DNA of 64,000 nucleotides, taken from the NCBI RefSeq assembly GCF_018873765.1, contig NC_057916.1, positions 30,293,501 to 30,357,500 of the forward strand, given 5' to 3'. Below are positions 11,268-23,238 of this stretch, piece after piece (position 1 is the stretch's first letter; every line of letters begins with the position of its first letter). The translations under genes and the position numbers were made by a program. The notes beneath the pieces were generated by a model. It searched no databases and was not told where the DNA came from. It saw only the letters and a program-made list of their open reading frames with translations. Origin of the DNA: Telopea speciosissima (lineage: Eukaryota > Streptophyta > Magnoliopsida > Proteales > Proteaceae).

Positions 11268-12560
11268 TGTAAGTACCGTGGTCCTTGGGATGAGGGTTCC
11301 TCAGCCTCTTGGCGACAAGGATTATCTTAGATGAATAACGGCATATCGTTCTGATATATCATCATGGGGATTGGGATTATGCTTTATAAAGAAATGGAGT
11401 CGCCACCTAGGATTAAGGCCTAGGACCCAATGGGTGTAGCCCCATCCGGGGTTAACGGAAAGGGCTATGTGATTCCATATGGTCTGGTCAGAGATTTAGG
11501 GTAAGTAGTCAGGTTACGAGGGTGGGAAGGTGTTAGGCACCCACCTCGCCCGGATAAACCGGTCTTTCTACTAGATGCTGATTTTCGAATATTCTTCCTT
11601 AATAATATATCCTATACTAACATGTAAGGCTAAGTTATGATGCACTAATCATGACAAAGAAGGAAAAATCATTTACTATGTCCACTAAAACGAGTTACTT
11701 TAATTGTCTACATTATGCCAAAAATAATAAGAAGAAAAGAGACAGAGATACCTGTCAAGAAATACACGAAATAAATGAAAGCGCACCGAGCGCAAAATAT
11801 GTGATGTCCCACGGCTTAGGCGGAGACGAACGATCGGCTTGTCTCTCTCTTGTCGGACAGAGTAAGGATTATATGAGATGGATTTCGCTACTCAGACTTC
11901 ATGTAGAGTAACGACTGTATAAGGGGTTCTCGTTATTTGTATGCGGACAGAATAACGACTGTGAAGGGGATTTTTTGTTATCCGTACACTGACGGGATAA
12001 CAAAGTTGAGGGATAAGAATCGCTCTTTACTCGAGTGGGTAATCGAAGGATCTACCCATACCTTTGGAGTCTTGCTCCAACAGACACTCAAGAGGGAGAT
12101 AATCTGGGGGAAAGGGGTAAAAAAAAGAGCTGAGAGGGTCTCTCTACCCGAAAAACTGTGTTTTGGAGGGAGGGGGACCCTCCTATTTATAGGGGAGGGA
12201 GGACCCTCACCCTTGGCCAGATAAGTCCTCCACGACGTCGTGGGGGACTTTTCCACGGCGTCGTGGGTGACGTCAGCAGGCTGATGTCACACCCCTTCAT
12301 GGCACTGTGAAAAAAGTACAGTGATGCCATGGTGGGCCCCACAGTACCATAGGGGCGCAGTGCCTATGGACCGCCGTGGTTGGGGAAGGTGAGCAGTACC
12401 TCCTTCAACATTTAGTAAAAGGGTCTTATAAGTCATTTTAGGAATGTTAGGGTGATTTGGTTTAGATGTAAGGACAAGAGTCCATCTTGAGAGAGATATC
12501 GATGTCTGTCCGTGTCCTGTTGTCATCATCGCCGGGGAGTGACAAAATTCAGTGTCTACA
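11268..12560 (-). repeat. 3' LTR (1293 bp) of the nested gypsy-like element
   Basis: Reverse complement of the family seen as a solo LTR at 41882-43093: shared start TGT[A/C]GACACTGA, shared ACGTCA/CCACGGCG-rich U3, shared TATAAATAGGAGGGTCC promoter block and shared end CCACGGTACTTA. It has a 1293 bp span against 1212 bp for the solo copy. Confidence 0.88.
12184..12191 (-). promoter_or_regulatory. LTR TATA box
   Basis: The minus strand reads TATAAATA inside CCCCTATAAATAGGAGGG, identical in core to the promoter of the solo LTR at 42204. This is the likely RNA start region of the element. Confidence 0.7.
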
Positions 12561-12779
12561 GTTTGCCCCTCTTTGGCCGAGGCTTGTGCCAACAGTCGAA
12601 GGGTAAGATAAAAGACCAACTAATTTTGTCACCAAGAGCATGTACTGCTGACGCTTTGCTCAAAGGCGATAGAGTTGCTAAAAATAAACGGTTAGTCATG
12701 AAGAAATCTTTCGATAAACCCCGGAAGAAAATCTCAGAAAGAACCAAATCTTTATTATGTGAGCATTGCTCGACTATGT

Positions 12780-13530
12780 TTAAGGGTGATAAGGCACCAC
12801 TCGATCGAGAATTAAATTCTGAGAGTGATAGGGCACCCTTCGATCAAAAATTAAGCTTTGAGGGTGATAAGGCACCGCTTAACCGAGGATCAAGTTTGAG
12901 GGTGATAAGGCACCGCTCGACTGAGGTTCAGGTTTGAGGATGATAAGGCACCGCTCGACCGAGGTTCAGGTTTGAGGATGATAAGGCACCGCTCGACCGA
13001 GGTTCAGGTTTGAGGGTGATAAAGCACCACTCGATCGAGGATCACGTTTGAGGGTGATAAGGCACCGCTCGATCGAGGTTCAGGTTTGAGGGTGATAAGG
13101 CACCGCTCGACCGAGAATCAAGTTTGAGGGTGATAAGACACCACTCGACCGAGGTTCAGGTTTGAGGGTGATAAGGCACCTCTCGACCGAGGATCAAGTT
13201 TAAGGGTGATAAGGCACCGCTCGACCGAGGTTCAGGTTTGAGGGTGATAAGGCACCGCTCGACCGAGGATCAAGTTTGAGGGTGATAAGGCACCGCTCCA
13301 CCGAGGTTCAGGTTCGAGGGTGATAAGGCACTGCTCGACCGAGGTTCAGGTTTGAGGGTGATAAGGCACCGCTCCACCGAGGATCAAGTTTGAGGGTGAT
13401 AAGGCACCGCTAGATCAAGGTTCAGGTTTGAGGGTGATAAGGCACCGCTCGACCGAGGATCAAGTTTGAGGATTTCACTAGGGATAATGTTTTGAGGGTG
13501 ATAAGGCACCGCTTGACCAAAAATCAGGTT
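12780..13530. repeat. 38-bp minisatellite, about 19 units
   Basis: Unit of about 38 bases containing gagggtgataaggcacc followed by gctcgaccgagg, with alternating ggttcagg and ggatcaag junctions. Copies are highly similar across most of the array and degrade at both ends. The first four units keep an open plus-strand frame with a GDKAPLDRE-like periodic peptide, but the frame closes at 12937. It lies just inside the 3' LTR of the nested element. Confidence 0.92.
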
Positions 13531-13719
13531 TTGGCAACTCCATTAGGGATCATATTAGACGCACTTCCCATGGTGGGATGAAAACCATATTAGATGCACT
13601 TCCTTGGGGATATGGATAAATGATTGTCCTACAGTGGAATGAAAATCAGAGCAAATGCACTTTCCTGGGGATATGGATAAATGATTGTCCTACAGTGGAA
13701 TGAAAATCAGATTAGATGC

Positions 13720-14480
13720 ATGGGAGTGATTAAACTACACACTAGTATAGTGAAGATAAAAAATATTACTGATTAACCTACACACGAGTACAAGAAAAAA
13801 TCAGATAATGGTTCAATCTTGTACATGAGTACAAAGAGGATCAGGATGATGGGCCAATCCATACATGAGTACAATGGAGATCAAAGATTCACGAGATGAT
13901 CGAACTACACACGAGTATAGTGCAAATAAAAAAGTTCAATGATTAATTTGTACACGAGTACAAGGAGGATCAGATAATGGATCAATCTTGTACACGAGTA
14001 CAATGAGGATCAAATGATGGGTCAATCTGTAGTCGAGTACAAGGGAGATCGAAAGATTTATGGGATGATCGAACTACCCACGAGTATAAAGAGGATCAGA
14101 AAGTTCTTGTACACGAGTACAAGGAGGATCAGATAATGGATCAATCTTGAGGGTCAAATGATGGGTCAATCTGTACATGAGTACAATAGAGACTAAAGAT
14201 TCATGGGGTGACCAAACTTCTCACGAGTATGGTGTGGATCAGAAGAGTCAGTGATTAACTTGTACGCGAGTATAAGGAGAACTAGTTGATAGGCCAATCG
14301 GAGACCTAAAGATTCATGGGGGTGATCAAACTTCACACGAGTGTGATGAGTATTAGAATATCTGCTAAGCCGTCAAATTATACGCGAGTATAGTGGGATC
14401 AAAAGAATTAATGACTAATCAAGCTATACACGAGTGTAAGTAAGATCAAAATTGCACGAGAGTGCAGGGTTCATAAAAAG
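13720..14480. repeat. second degenerate tandem repeat (ACGAGTACAA family)
   Basis: About a dozen irregular 45-65 bp units with the core tacacgagtacaaggagg and gatcagataatggatcaatc. Divergence between units is much higher than in the 38-bp array. No coding potential. Confidence 0.75.
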
Positions 14481-15228
14481 CCATGGTTGAATCTGGTATG
14501 ACCGAAAGATCAAATCAATAGTGATCCAAAAAACCAAATGCTCATGAGTGCAGAAGTGATAAGGACTTGGTCATACTGCACTGGGGGCCAAATCATTGGA
14601 GATCGAGTTGTACATGAATTCAACAATGATCAGATAGTCCAATTGCATGTGAGTGCAGGAAGTACGAGGGTCCGATGGAACTGCGAGTGCAACAGAAATG
14701 AGAATTCAGATGGCATATGATCCAAGACATTGGTTAGGAAAATGCAATCCTATGCATGTGTAGCCATGATGAAAATGGAAAAGCAATCCAACATGTATAC
14801 CATAAGATGCCAAGTAGTGCATGGGCACTATGATGATGGAAATAGGATAGTACATGAGTGATGTCAAGCCCCCATCCCGTTTGAGGAATAAACTAATGAT
14901 AAAGGGGTGACTAGGACGATACGTGTCGTCCCATAAGACTACCAGAATCACGATTTGCAGTGTCCCAACGCACAGTCTTAGTCTAAAAGAACATACCATA
15001 AGATTCAGAGTACAAAAGGCAAGGAATATTCCATTTCCAACGATCATAAAATAAGCGGAAGCGTTTGTAGTAATTACCTCATGTTCATACGGTTAAAAGA
15101 TACATAAATAGTTTGGATGGATATCCCGAATGACCATAGCATAACTACCCCAAAACAAGTATAGCAATAAATGTTTATACAAGGCACGCGGCCCCAAAAA
15201 GACAAAAGAAGGGAACACGTCCCATGTA

Positions 15229-15444
15229 TCAATACGGCCCGTAGGCGCAGTCATCACAAGGACACCCATCACCGTGCTCCTCGGTCACGGCCTCAGGGTC
15301 CTCTGTACCGATATCATCGTACTCCGAGGCCTGAACCTCGAGTCCTGCAAAATAAGCATCTCCTGCAGCCTCACCTAAAAAGGTGTGCACAAGAGGGGTT
15401 AGCTCCACCGAGCCAGTGAGAGAGAAAAGGGGATGCACAATCAC
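15229..15444 (-). other. 71-codon open frame in the third-level element
   Basis: An acidic, Cys-tailed minus-strand frame (EYDDIGTEDPEAV then CPCDDCAYGPY). It has no family I recognise, and its composition follows the GC-rich local DNA. It may be chance. Confidence 0.2.
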
Positions 15445-17273
15445 ACAATCACAAATAGTCCATGGTGCATGCCATTATTAATTCATTTACCACCTAACAC
15501 ACAATGCTAAGTCAATGGGTATATGCTACTGCAATAATTCGGGAAGACACTGTGGATCCTTCCATTCTCACCACAATACAACCTCAATTATTACCATGGA
15601 GCCCGCGCCGATCGTAGTCATCACCACCCAGAGGCAGACCCCGATAACCATTACTACCCCTGGCCTGGCCTCTCTAACTCTCCACAGGCAGCAGGTGCTC
15701 TGGCTACCCAACACCTAAACCCCTGTTGGTAAGGGTCGTAGCATAGGGAACTGAGCCTAACCACAGATATACTACATGAATCCTATCGTGTTGAGAGGTA
15801 CATCCGGGTGTGTCAACGTCCCATTCCATCTAACACCCGGGTACCAGCACAACACGGCGCATACAGACAAGAATGAGATGCAATATACAATTCCACGTAA
15901 TTCGGGGGTTCCGGTGCCAGTACTTCCTGGCACTGTAACCCAACACAGATCCATATCATCCTAATCAATTATTATCATCATCAAATAAGAATAAATGCAA
16001 GTGTACAATCATGCTTGAATGATAATGTCATAATATAATTCATAAATGCATGAATAAACAATAGTAAACAAGCTCAAACAGTCCCCCAAACCCACTCACC
16101 GTTTACTTGAATTAGGAATTTGATTAAGTGTAACGATTTCCGCACGAGATCACCCCTAGCACAAGTGTTGGCACCTACGGAAGTGAATAAGAGTATGAGA
16201 GAGTGTAGGAGAGGCCTCAATGAAAAGCCTCGCAGTTTGCATAAGTTATAGGCCTTGAAAACCATGTCGGAGGCAACGTCGGACTCAGCAGGCTTGCCTC
16301 CGACCTTGCCTCCGACCTTTTCTGCAGGCTCAGACCACATCGGAGGCAACATCGGAGGCACACAGACTTGCCTCCGATGCAACCCAAGTGCGATTTCAAG
16401 GTCTTAAAAGCCCAGGGTTGTCCCATTAGGTTCTCTAAGCCTCAAGGGACTAGGGAGGGGGGTGTCTTGGAGTCTATTTGGGTCTTAGAAACACCCAACA
16501 CCTAAAGATCTAAGGGGGGTTTAAAGGAGCCAACAACTCCGAGTCCAGATTTGGGGTTCCTAGGTGGTTGGAACCTTAGGTCGAGAGACCCAGTTGGAGA
16601 TCCCAAGGGATGTAGGGAAAGTAGGATAGCATCCTACAAGGGGAAACCAAACATGGTTCAAGCTACCCCTTTGGGTTTCAAAAGGAAAAAAAACCCCCAA
16701 CTTGGGGCTGCAACCAACGAACCACCCAAGCTCAAACGAGCAAGGGGGAGGAGAGAAAAAAAGGGGGAAAAGGGCACTTGGCTCACCTGGTTTGAGGTAC
16801 ACTCGAGGTGCCCTCTTTAAAGCTCCAAACTCAGCAGCCGTTTCCTTCTTCTTCTTCCCTTCCTTCTCCTTGCTAGCCCTCTCTCCTCATAACTCCCTTC
16901 TCAAGCACGGTTAGGTTAGGTTAGGTAGAAATGAGCCAAGACTAATGAATAGTCCTACCCACCTCTCTCTTATAGAAAACCACTATTAATGGTCTATAAG
17001 GATAAGGCCTCATAAGTGCACCCTAGGGTCTATTTGGGTAGGGTCAAACATGGCAGGGCACCAATAGCACCTTAGCCACAGGGTCTCACTCACAAGGGTC
17101 CTTGTCAGTAGCATTGGATGCAAGGTCGGAGGTAGCCAGTAACCTTGCATCCGATGCGAGTAGGAAGGTGGTTCCCACCATAAGGGGTCAGGGCCTTTGG
17201 GCCACACTTCGAGGGCTTTGAGGGGGCAGTAAACACACAACAAAAATTTGGTCAACCACTTACCCCTGTCACG

Positions 17274-17546
17274 TCAAGGTGCAACCTCTGTGATCCCGAA
17301 GAGTTTTCCCACCGCGACGCTAAGTTCGTCACCAAGTGAAGTGTCTAAGTAGGGCGATACGGGGTGTGCTGCCCGATACTCCTCACTCTTGGGACTGGTA
17401 CTTGGAGGGTAGTCGATGAAGTCACCGTCGATGAATTTTCCCCACTCCCGATTGAGGAATCTTTTCTCGACTGGCAAACCCGTGTCGAAGTCAACAATCT
17501 TGTAGCTTGGTTTGACCACCATTGTGAACAGCTCACCGGCAGACAT
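17274..17546 (-). CDS. unidentified 90-codon ORF near one end of the third-level element
   Basis: The minus strand has an open frame starting MSAGELFTMVVKPSYKIVD and ending FGITEVAP. Its amino-acid balance looks protein-like (FIDGDFIDYPP, PYLDTSLGDEL) and it starts about 70 bases inside the element's right end. Shortly after the stop the sequence CAGGGGTAAGTGG resembles a splice donor, so it could be a first exon of a captured gene. I recognise no domain, signal peptide or membrane segment. It may also be a fragment of an element-specific protein or chance. Nothing shows expression. Confidence 0.3.
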   Translation of the reverse strand: MSAGELFTMVVKPSYKIVDFDTGLPVEKRFLNREWGKFIDGDFIDYPPSTSPKSEEYRAAHPVSPYLDTSLGDELSVAVGKLFGITEVAP

Positions 17547-17621
17547 GGCAGCACCCTCTACACGTCACAAGGATAAAAGAAAGAAAAATATTAGGGTACC
17601 GGGTGCGGGTATAACAAGTGA

Positions 17622-18954
17622 TGTCATGATCAGAGTACTGGAATGCTTAATGCAATCTTATGCACACGGATCCATGATGACAATGGCAAAGAAGTCTATC
17701 ATTAAAACTCAGGTAGTTTGCATTATGATCCAAAATGCAACAAAAAGAACAATCTTATGTAAGCAATCTTTTATTATCTTTTTTTTTTTAATTATTTTTT
17801 ATTATTATGTCATACAAAAAGGAAAACACAACCCTATGTAAGTAATCAATACAAGCAAGTGAAAAGTAATCACATACAAACATAGACACTTACCAGATAT
17901 TCTCCATTGTTGTGTTGCACAACACTTGTCCTTCACAAAAGCTTAGTGCACAATTATACGTTACCAAAAACCTTGATAGAGAAATCTGAGATTCATTCAA
18001 ATATTTTTTTTTTTAAGAAACAACTTTATTTGTGAGAGAAATTTATTTTGAAAACTTATGATTATTCACATTCTAACCCAGTAATGCACAATTCCACATA
18101 GGCATATTATTCACATCTCCGTTACATGCGTAGGCTCGACGAACATTGATTGGCCAACATCGAACAGGTGTTGAATGAACTTTTGACAAAACAAGTCAAA
18201 GGATAAATTGAGGGAACGTGTACGAACAAGATGGGTGGATAGGTCACTCTTCTCTTCCTTCATGGAGAGTTATGGCATTTTATCCCAGACAGTATCATCC
18301 TTCTCTGCTTGTACGGTCATTTCGTCTTTTACGCTGAGAGTCGATCCTCATGGACGGCATGCCCCTTTAATTTCACATGCTCTTGCCTGGTGGATTGTCC
18401 CAAGGAAACAAATCCTTTTTCCTTATGCTCCTTTGTCCTTATCTTGGATAGAGATTGCCCCAGCGACAAGTTTATTTTTCTAGTCATCTTACTGGTTGAG
18501 AAGGTGAGTACAATGCTGCTGGCATTTAATCCCCTAATCATTTCTTCATAAATCTTCATGATCTTGGTAGACATGCTTCTCTTTCTTCACATCATCAGAT
18601 CGCATCAAAGAGAGAGGGATACTAGTGGGAAAGGGGAAAAAGTAGAAATATGATGCAAGTGAGCAAAAATGAAAAGTTGTACATGGACGAATGGGAAACT
18701 GTACATGTGGGAGGACCAAACTTGATTATTACTTCATTAAGTTGCTTATGTACCCCAAATAGGCATCAGGTGGAACGTAGTTCAAGACAAAGATGCCTTA
18801 ACGTCAAAGCCTTGATGATTAAGTTCCCTCATAGCCGGGTGAGCTCGAAACTGTGGACGAGAGTCTCATCACCATTTGGCCCGGGAGGACTTTACTAGGT
18901 TGTAATGGGGCTTAGGACTGGGTGCCAAAGGATGGTAGAAGCTCAAATGTGCCC
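17622..18954. other. internal region of the nested element, no clear gene
   Basis: AT-rich, with T-rich runs at 17772-17790 and 18004-18015. A segment at 17645-17700 (aatgcaatcttatgca, ccatgatgacaatgg) repeats 14733-14790 in degenerate form. Several 80-90 codon frames between 18208 and 18574 overlap on both strands without recognisable domains. Confidence 0.45.
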
Positions 18955-19203
18955 CTAGGGTCTAACCATGACTCGACACTTCTGCTCCCAAAACTTTATC
19001 AAGATTCTGGTAACTGAACTTGTTGGGGAATTTTTTCTTTTTAATAATGTAATCAAGAAGTTTGGCAATCCCTCTCGTATCTCAATGGAAGACTTTGGTA
19101 ATTTTAACCTTGATAATTTTGACAATATTGTCTCCGAAGGAAAAGTGGCTATTTTTGCCCCATGGTTCAAGTGCTCCCAATTATCTGTTATGTCTTGAGC
19201 CAC
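18955..19203 (-). pseudogene. possible Tat/Ogre-type gag fragment
   Basis: The minus-strand frame of 82 codons ends with the block SVTRILIKFWEQKCRVM. It resembles the LIQFWDP..RCF-like segment in the gag-like N-terminal domain of plant Tat/Ogre elements, preceded by an NFLITLL segment. The likeness is short and from memory, so the call is tentative. It lies where gag should be, near the 5' side of a minus-strand element. Confidence 0.3.
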
Positions 19204-19214
19204 TACATCCTCTC

Positions 19215-19215
<1 letters not shown>

Positions 19216-19251
<36 letters not shown>
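19216..19251. repeat. poly-T tract (about 34 bases)
   Basis: Uninterrupted T run within the nested element. It may mark the tail of a small retroposed insert, but no partner structure was found. Confidence 0.7.
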
Positions 19252-19257
<6 letters not shown>

Positions 19258-19848
19258 TCATTCTTTTTCTTTTTGAGATTGGCCCAATTTTGATTGTGGA
19301 GATGGAGCTACCTTTTTTTTTAAATCCTTCGGAGGCGTATTGCCCTTCTGACATCTTACTTCACCGAGAGACCTCTTCCGGTTAGACCCTAGAAGCAAAT
19401 GGGACATTTTGATGAGCAAGAAGATCTATGGATAATGAGGTGTAGGTGGGCCAAAGTGAGGTTTTTTTTTTTTTTAAGGGAAAGGCTAAGGCACAACTGG
19501 GGGACTAGCGGATTTTATTATCTCAGGGTTTATTTGAGATGACTAGCGGCCAAAGGGGGCCTCCCTTAACAGGCTTTATGAGATGAAATGTTCATCTAGG
19601 CTTCCGGCTCGTTGGAATGGGATCAGATGTATGGAAAGCTCCAGATCTTTGACCACCAAGACTTTGACATTGGAAAAATGAGTAGTAGGTTTTTTTTTTT
19701 AATTTTATTTTAATTATCAGTCACGAGATCATCATAAGCTATTATTTGGATGAAAGAGAAAAGAAAGAAAGTAGATGGACGAGAAAACATATTCATCGAT
19801 GGCTAATGGAAAATACATGATGGATGAGTTTATAGAAGAAAATTTGGC

Positions 19849-20028
19849 TGGGGAAGGTGAGCAGTACCTCCTTCAACGTTTAGTAAAAGGGTCTTATAAG
19901 TCATTTTAGGGATGTTAGGGTGATTTGGTTTAGATGTAGGGACAAGAGTCCTTCTTGAGAGAGATATCGATGTCTGTCCGTGTTCTATTGTCATCATCGC
20001 CGGGGGGTGACAAAATTCAGTGTCGACA
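19849..20028 (-). repeat. truncated 5' LTR of the nested element
   Basis: About 180 bases nearly identical to 12379-12560, ending TGTCGACA next to copia coding sequence. Roughly 1.1 kb of the LTR and the primer site are missing, so the inner side of this LTR was deleted or replaced. Confidence 0.85.
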
Positions 20029-23000
20029 CCTGCAGACATAGTCTGGATGGGCAGGATCTTCAAAACCTAGGGGTTGGGCCATGTAAGCTTCCTCTAAGAG
20101 CATCCTATGCAGGAATGCATTTTGCACATCCAATTGGCGAAGGGATCAACCCTGTGATACAGCAAGAGTAAGAATAGACCGAATGGTTGTGGGCTTTACA
20201 ACAGGGCTGAACGTTTCAGAGTAGTCAATGCCCTCCCTGTTGATGAAAGCCCTTCGCAACCAATCGGGCCTTATAGCATTCCAGACTGCCATCCGCTTTG
20301 CGCTTGATCCTGTAAACCCACTTGCAACCAACAAGGTCTATATGGGGGGAGGGGGGAACCAGTGACCATGTACCATTTTTGAGAAGGACATTAAATTCTT
20401 CTGACATGGCATGATGCCACTCAGGAAACTTTCATGCTTGGGAAAAGTAGGTGGGTTCTTCGGTGGGAGGGGTGGCAGCAGTCAAGGCATGAGGTTGGGA
20501 TTTGGAACTTGGGCAATTTCAAAGGATCATTTTATGGGTGTGGTGAGGAGGTGGATAAGGTGGGGCTGGGGAAGGTGGGTTTACCAGAGGTAAATGTGTG
20601 TAAAAGTCAAGTACAGGCCGGGTAGGGCGAGGGGTAGATAAGGAAGGGGACCGGTCAGATGTGGGAGACCTGGCTGATGGTGAAGCCGCGGGTGTAGGAG
20701 AGTTATTAAGGGGTGGTGATGGGGGGGGAGATGGGATCGACAATGGTAAGGGTGGGGCTGGGGGAGGGGTAACCCGTGTAGGAATGGAACCCCATGGGGA
20801 AAAAGGGGGAACAGAGGTAGGGGTGGGGGAGGATTTTGCAATAGCCGTCGCAAATGGAAAGGAGCTCTCATCAAACCGAACATGGCGCGCTATATACAGA
20901 TGATCACAAGAAGTATCTAGACACCGATAACCGACATGAGAAGGACTGTAGCCAAGAAAGACACAAGGAGTAGAAAGAAAGTCCATTTTGTAACGATTGA
21001 ATGGGTGGAGATACGAAAAACAGAGGCAACCAAAAATGCGTAAAAAAGAATAATCAGGAGATTTATGATGAAGAAGTTGATATGGGGTAACCCTGTTTAA
21101 AGTTTTGGAAGGCATGCAGTTAATTAAGAATTCCGCAGTGTCAAAGGCAAAATTTCAATAGTGCATGGGTACCGAAGAGTGGGCAAGAAGAGAGAGGCCA
21201 GTCTCAATAATGTGACGATGGCGCCTCTCAACAAACCCTTGCTATTCGTGGGTATGAGGACATGAAATCCGATTGGCAATGCCAAGGCGTTGAAAGTATT
21301 GAGGGAGAGAACAGTATTCCCCACCCCAATCTATTTGAATGGATTTTATTTTGTAGGAGAATTGCCTTTCCACTAGAGATTGGAAATTTTGAAAAGCAGT
21401 AAACACTTCAGATTTATTCAAAAGAGGATAAAACCAAATGAAATTAGTGCTATCATCAACAAAGATTACAAAATACTAGTGACCTTGAAATGACACTGTA
21501 GGAGCAGGTCCCCATACATCACTATGAATAAAATCTAAAGGAAAAATACTGCAAGAATGAGTTTCACGTAGCGACAAACGACTAGACTTTCCTAACTGAC
21601 AAGTAGGACAAACAGACTGCAACCGTGTAGACTGACATGGGAGATTATTTTCTTTCAGAACAAAATGAAGAAGGGACTCATGAGGATGACCAAGTTGATG
21701 ATGCCATCCGTCTATACAGGTGCATTCAGCACCAAGGACTTGAGGAGAGGAAGCAGAGCGTGATGACAATGTATATAGCCCACCATTACTCGGTCCGGAG
21801 AGTAGAGTTATCTTAGAGATGCGATCCTTGACAAGAAAATAACCAGGGTGAAATTTAAAAAATACATTATTATCATGTGTAAATTGTTGAACAGAGAGAA
21901 GGGATTTAGAAATATCAGGAACATGCAAAATATTGTTAAGAAGAAAAGAACGAGAAGAAGAAAAGTAGAGTAATGTAGAATGACCAATATGAGAAATGGA
22001 GAGGCCCTTACCATTGCCGACATGAAGCTGATCTGGACCGGTGTACTGGTCGTAAGAGGACAAGGACTGTAGATCTGGGGTCACATGATGGGTGGCTCCG
22101 GTATCCGGGTACCAGGTTAGGGCAGTGGACGGGTGGTATGTGGGAGGGTAAGATAGAGTAGGAAGGAGAAGTGGGTTGGCATAATGTGCTGTCGGTGTGG
22201 GGGAGGGTTGTGTGGGAAAGTATTGGGTTGTGGGCTGCGGGGAGGGTGAAGGTGTGGGGTTGCGGTAGAAGCAAAAAGGTGCAGTATGATTGGTGCGATG
22301 ACAATAGGTATAGTACAAGTTCCCCCGTGGCTGATAAGGAAAACGTCCCCCACGGCTGTGGGTTCCACTACCACCGTGACCTCCACGGCCACCACGGCCA
22401 CTGCCAAGGCCAGAAGGGACCGAAGCCGAGTCAGATTGGTTCACAGTGTTGGCAGAGGGCGAGCTAGGCACAATCACTTCGGTGAGGCGCAACTTCTGAA
22501 AGGTGTGAATGCTCTCATGGCTCAGTAAAAGGCCACTCAGTTCAGAGAAGGAAGGCGGTTCCAGGCGATTAAGAATAGGTGACACAACATCTTGCAGATT
22601 AGAGCGCAGGGAGCGCAGGACATATACATTAAAGTTTGCAGGGGCAAGGGGTTTCCCTACCGCAGCAAGTTCATCAGCAATAATCTTGGCACCTTGTAGG
22701 TATGCAGTGATACTCTCATTGGCCCCCTGTTGGAGATTTTGGAGACTCATATTGAGGGCCATAAGTCGTGTGGAAGAGGTAGATCCAAAGGCACTTTGCA
22801 AAGCAGTCCAAATATCAAGAGACATGTCCATGTCAAGGACGATAGGGTGAACCTCATCAAAGAGAGAGGCAAGGAGAAGACTGGTGACGACAGCATCTTG
22901 CGCAATCCAATGGGAAGCCGCTTCAAGATCAGAGGGACAAGGGTTGGAGCCGTCAACGTAAGCGAGCAGTCACTGCCTTGTTAGATAGGCAGTGATTTGT

Positions 23001-23132
23001 TTTTGCCAAGAGAGATAATTTTGTGGGGTTAGTTTGAGAGAACAAAGTGATGGGCGTGGGAAAGAGAGGTGGTGGAGGAAGAAGAGAGAGAGAGGGGGAG
23101 GTGGCGGCTATGGTGCCATCACCAGTTGCCAT
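20029..23132 (-). pseudogene. copia gag-protease-integrase-RT N-terminal part
   Basis: Read leftward on the minus strand. The gag region (about 23050-22400) has LTPQNYLSWQKQITAYL and QNLQQGANESITAYLQGAK, then a Gly/Arg-rich tail. The zinc knuckle has lost its first Cys (Y in YTYCHRTNHTAPFC). The protease has WYPDTGATHHVT. The GAG-pre-integrase region has GWHHQLGHP and CPTCQLGKSSR. The integrase has DFIHSDVWGP and the IQIDWGGEY block, and retains QGFVERRHR. The RT start has [12 protein letters not shown] and LDVQNAFLH. At least four stops interrupt it: near 22972, at 21476, in HTHE*QG, and in SQG*SL. These fit CAG to TAG or TGG to TGA changes, plus a frameshift near the start. Confidence 0.9.
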
Positions 23133-23224
23133 TGCAAAAAGAAGAAGAGGTGAAACGAAGAAGGTAATGCTAGGGCCGAAAAAAAAAATTAGAAGAAGGA
23201 GAAGAGGAACTCGTGGGAGGTTGT

Positions 23225-23238
23225 GGCTCTTGATACCA
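23225..23238 (-). other. copia primer-binding site
   Basis: Minus strand TGGTATCAAGAGCC, a variant of the initiator-Met tRNA primer site, directly next to the LTR that starts at 23239. Confidence 0.8.

Larger units (their letters stand above)
14862..17616 (-). mobile_element. third-level LTR-like insertion with 5-bp TSD
   Basis: The segment starts TGTCAAGCCCCCATCCCG and ends GGTGCGGGTATAACA, so it has TG...CA ends. It is flanked by a perfect AGTGA duplication (14857-14861 and 17617-17621). Read inward from the two ends the termini are imperfectly similar (TGTCAAGCCCCC and TGTTATACCCGC). The body is GC-richer than its surroundings. I cannot tell whether it is a giant solo LTR or a non-autonomous element with degenerate ends. 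No pol domains are visible. Confidence 0.65.
11268..20028 (-). mobile_element. nested pol-less gypsy-like LTR element (Tat/Ogre-type candidate)
   Basis: The ends read TGTAAGTACCGTGG (11268) and TGTCGACA (end at 20028), matching the family termini of the solo LTR at 41882-43093. It interrupts the copia reverse transcriptase between codons of a HPDYVCKLH-type block, and the coding sequence resumes exactly on the other side. Flanking pentamers on the minus strand (GCAGG and ATAAG) both fit an original GCAAG with only transitions. A complete LTR lies at 11268-12560, next to a purine tract AAAGAGGGGCAAAC, and a remnant of the other at 19849-20028. No pol is present. Long tandem repeats sit just inside the 3' LTR, a known habit of Tat/Ogre elements. 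Confidence 0.85.

Noticed and set aside
12512..12937. 141-codon frame entering the 38-bp array
   Set aside because: It crosses the LTR boundary, and its repeated part is a by-product of the minisatellite. It closes after four units.
12780..13530. CRISPR-like regular 38-bp repeats
   Set aside because: The units are contiguous with no unique spacers, and they lie inside a plant retrotransposon. It is a minisatellite.
20661..22528. Plus-strand Gly/Val-rich frames in 20661-20903 and 22171-22528
   Set aside because: They are opposite-strand shadows of the Pro-rich integrase tail and Gly-rich gag of the copia element.
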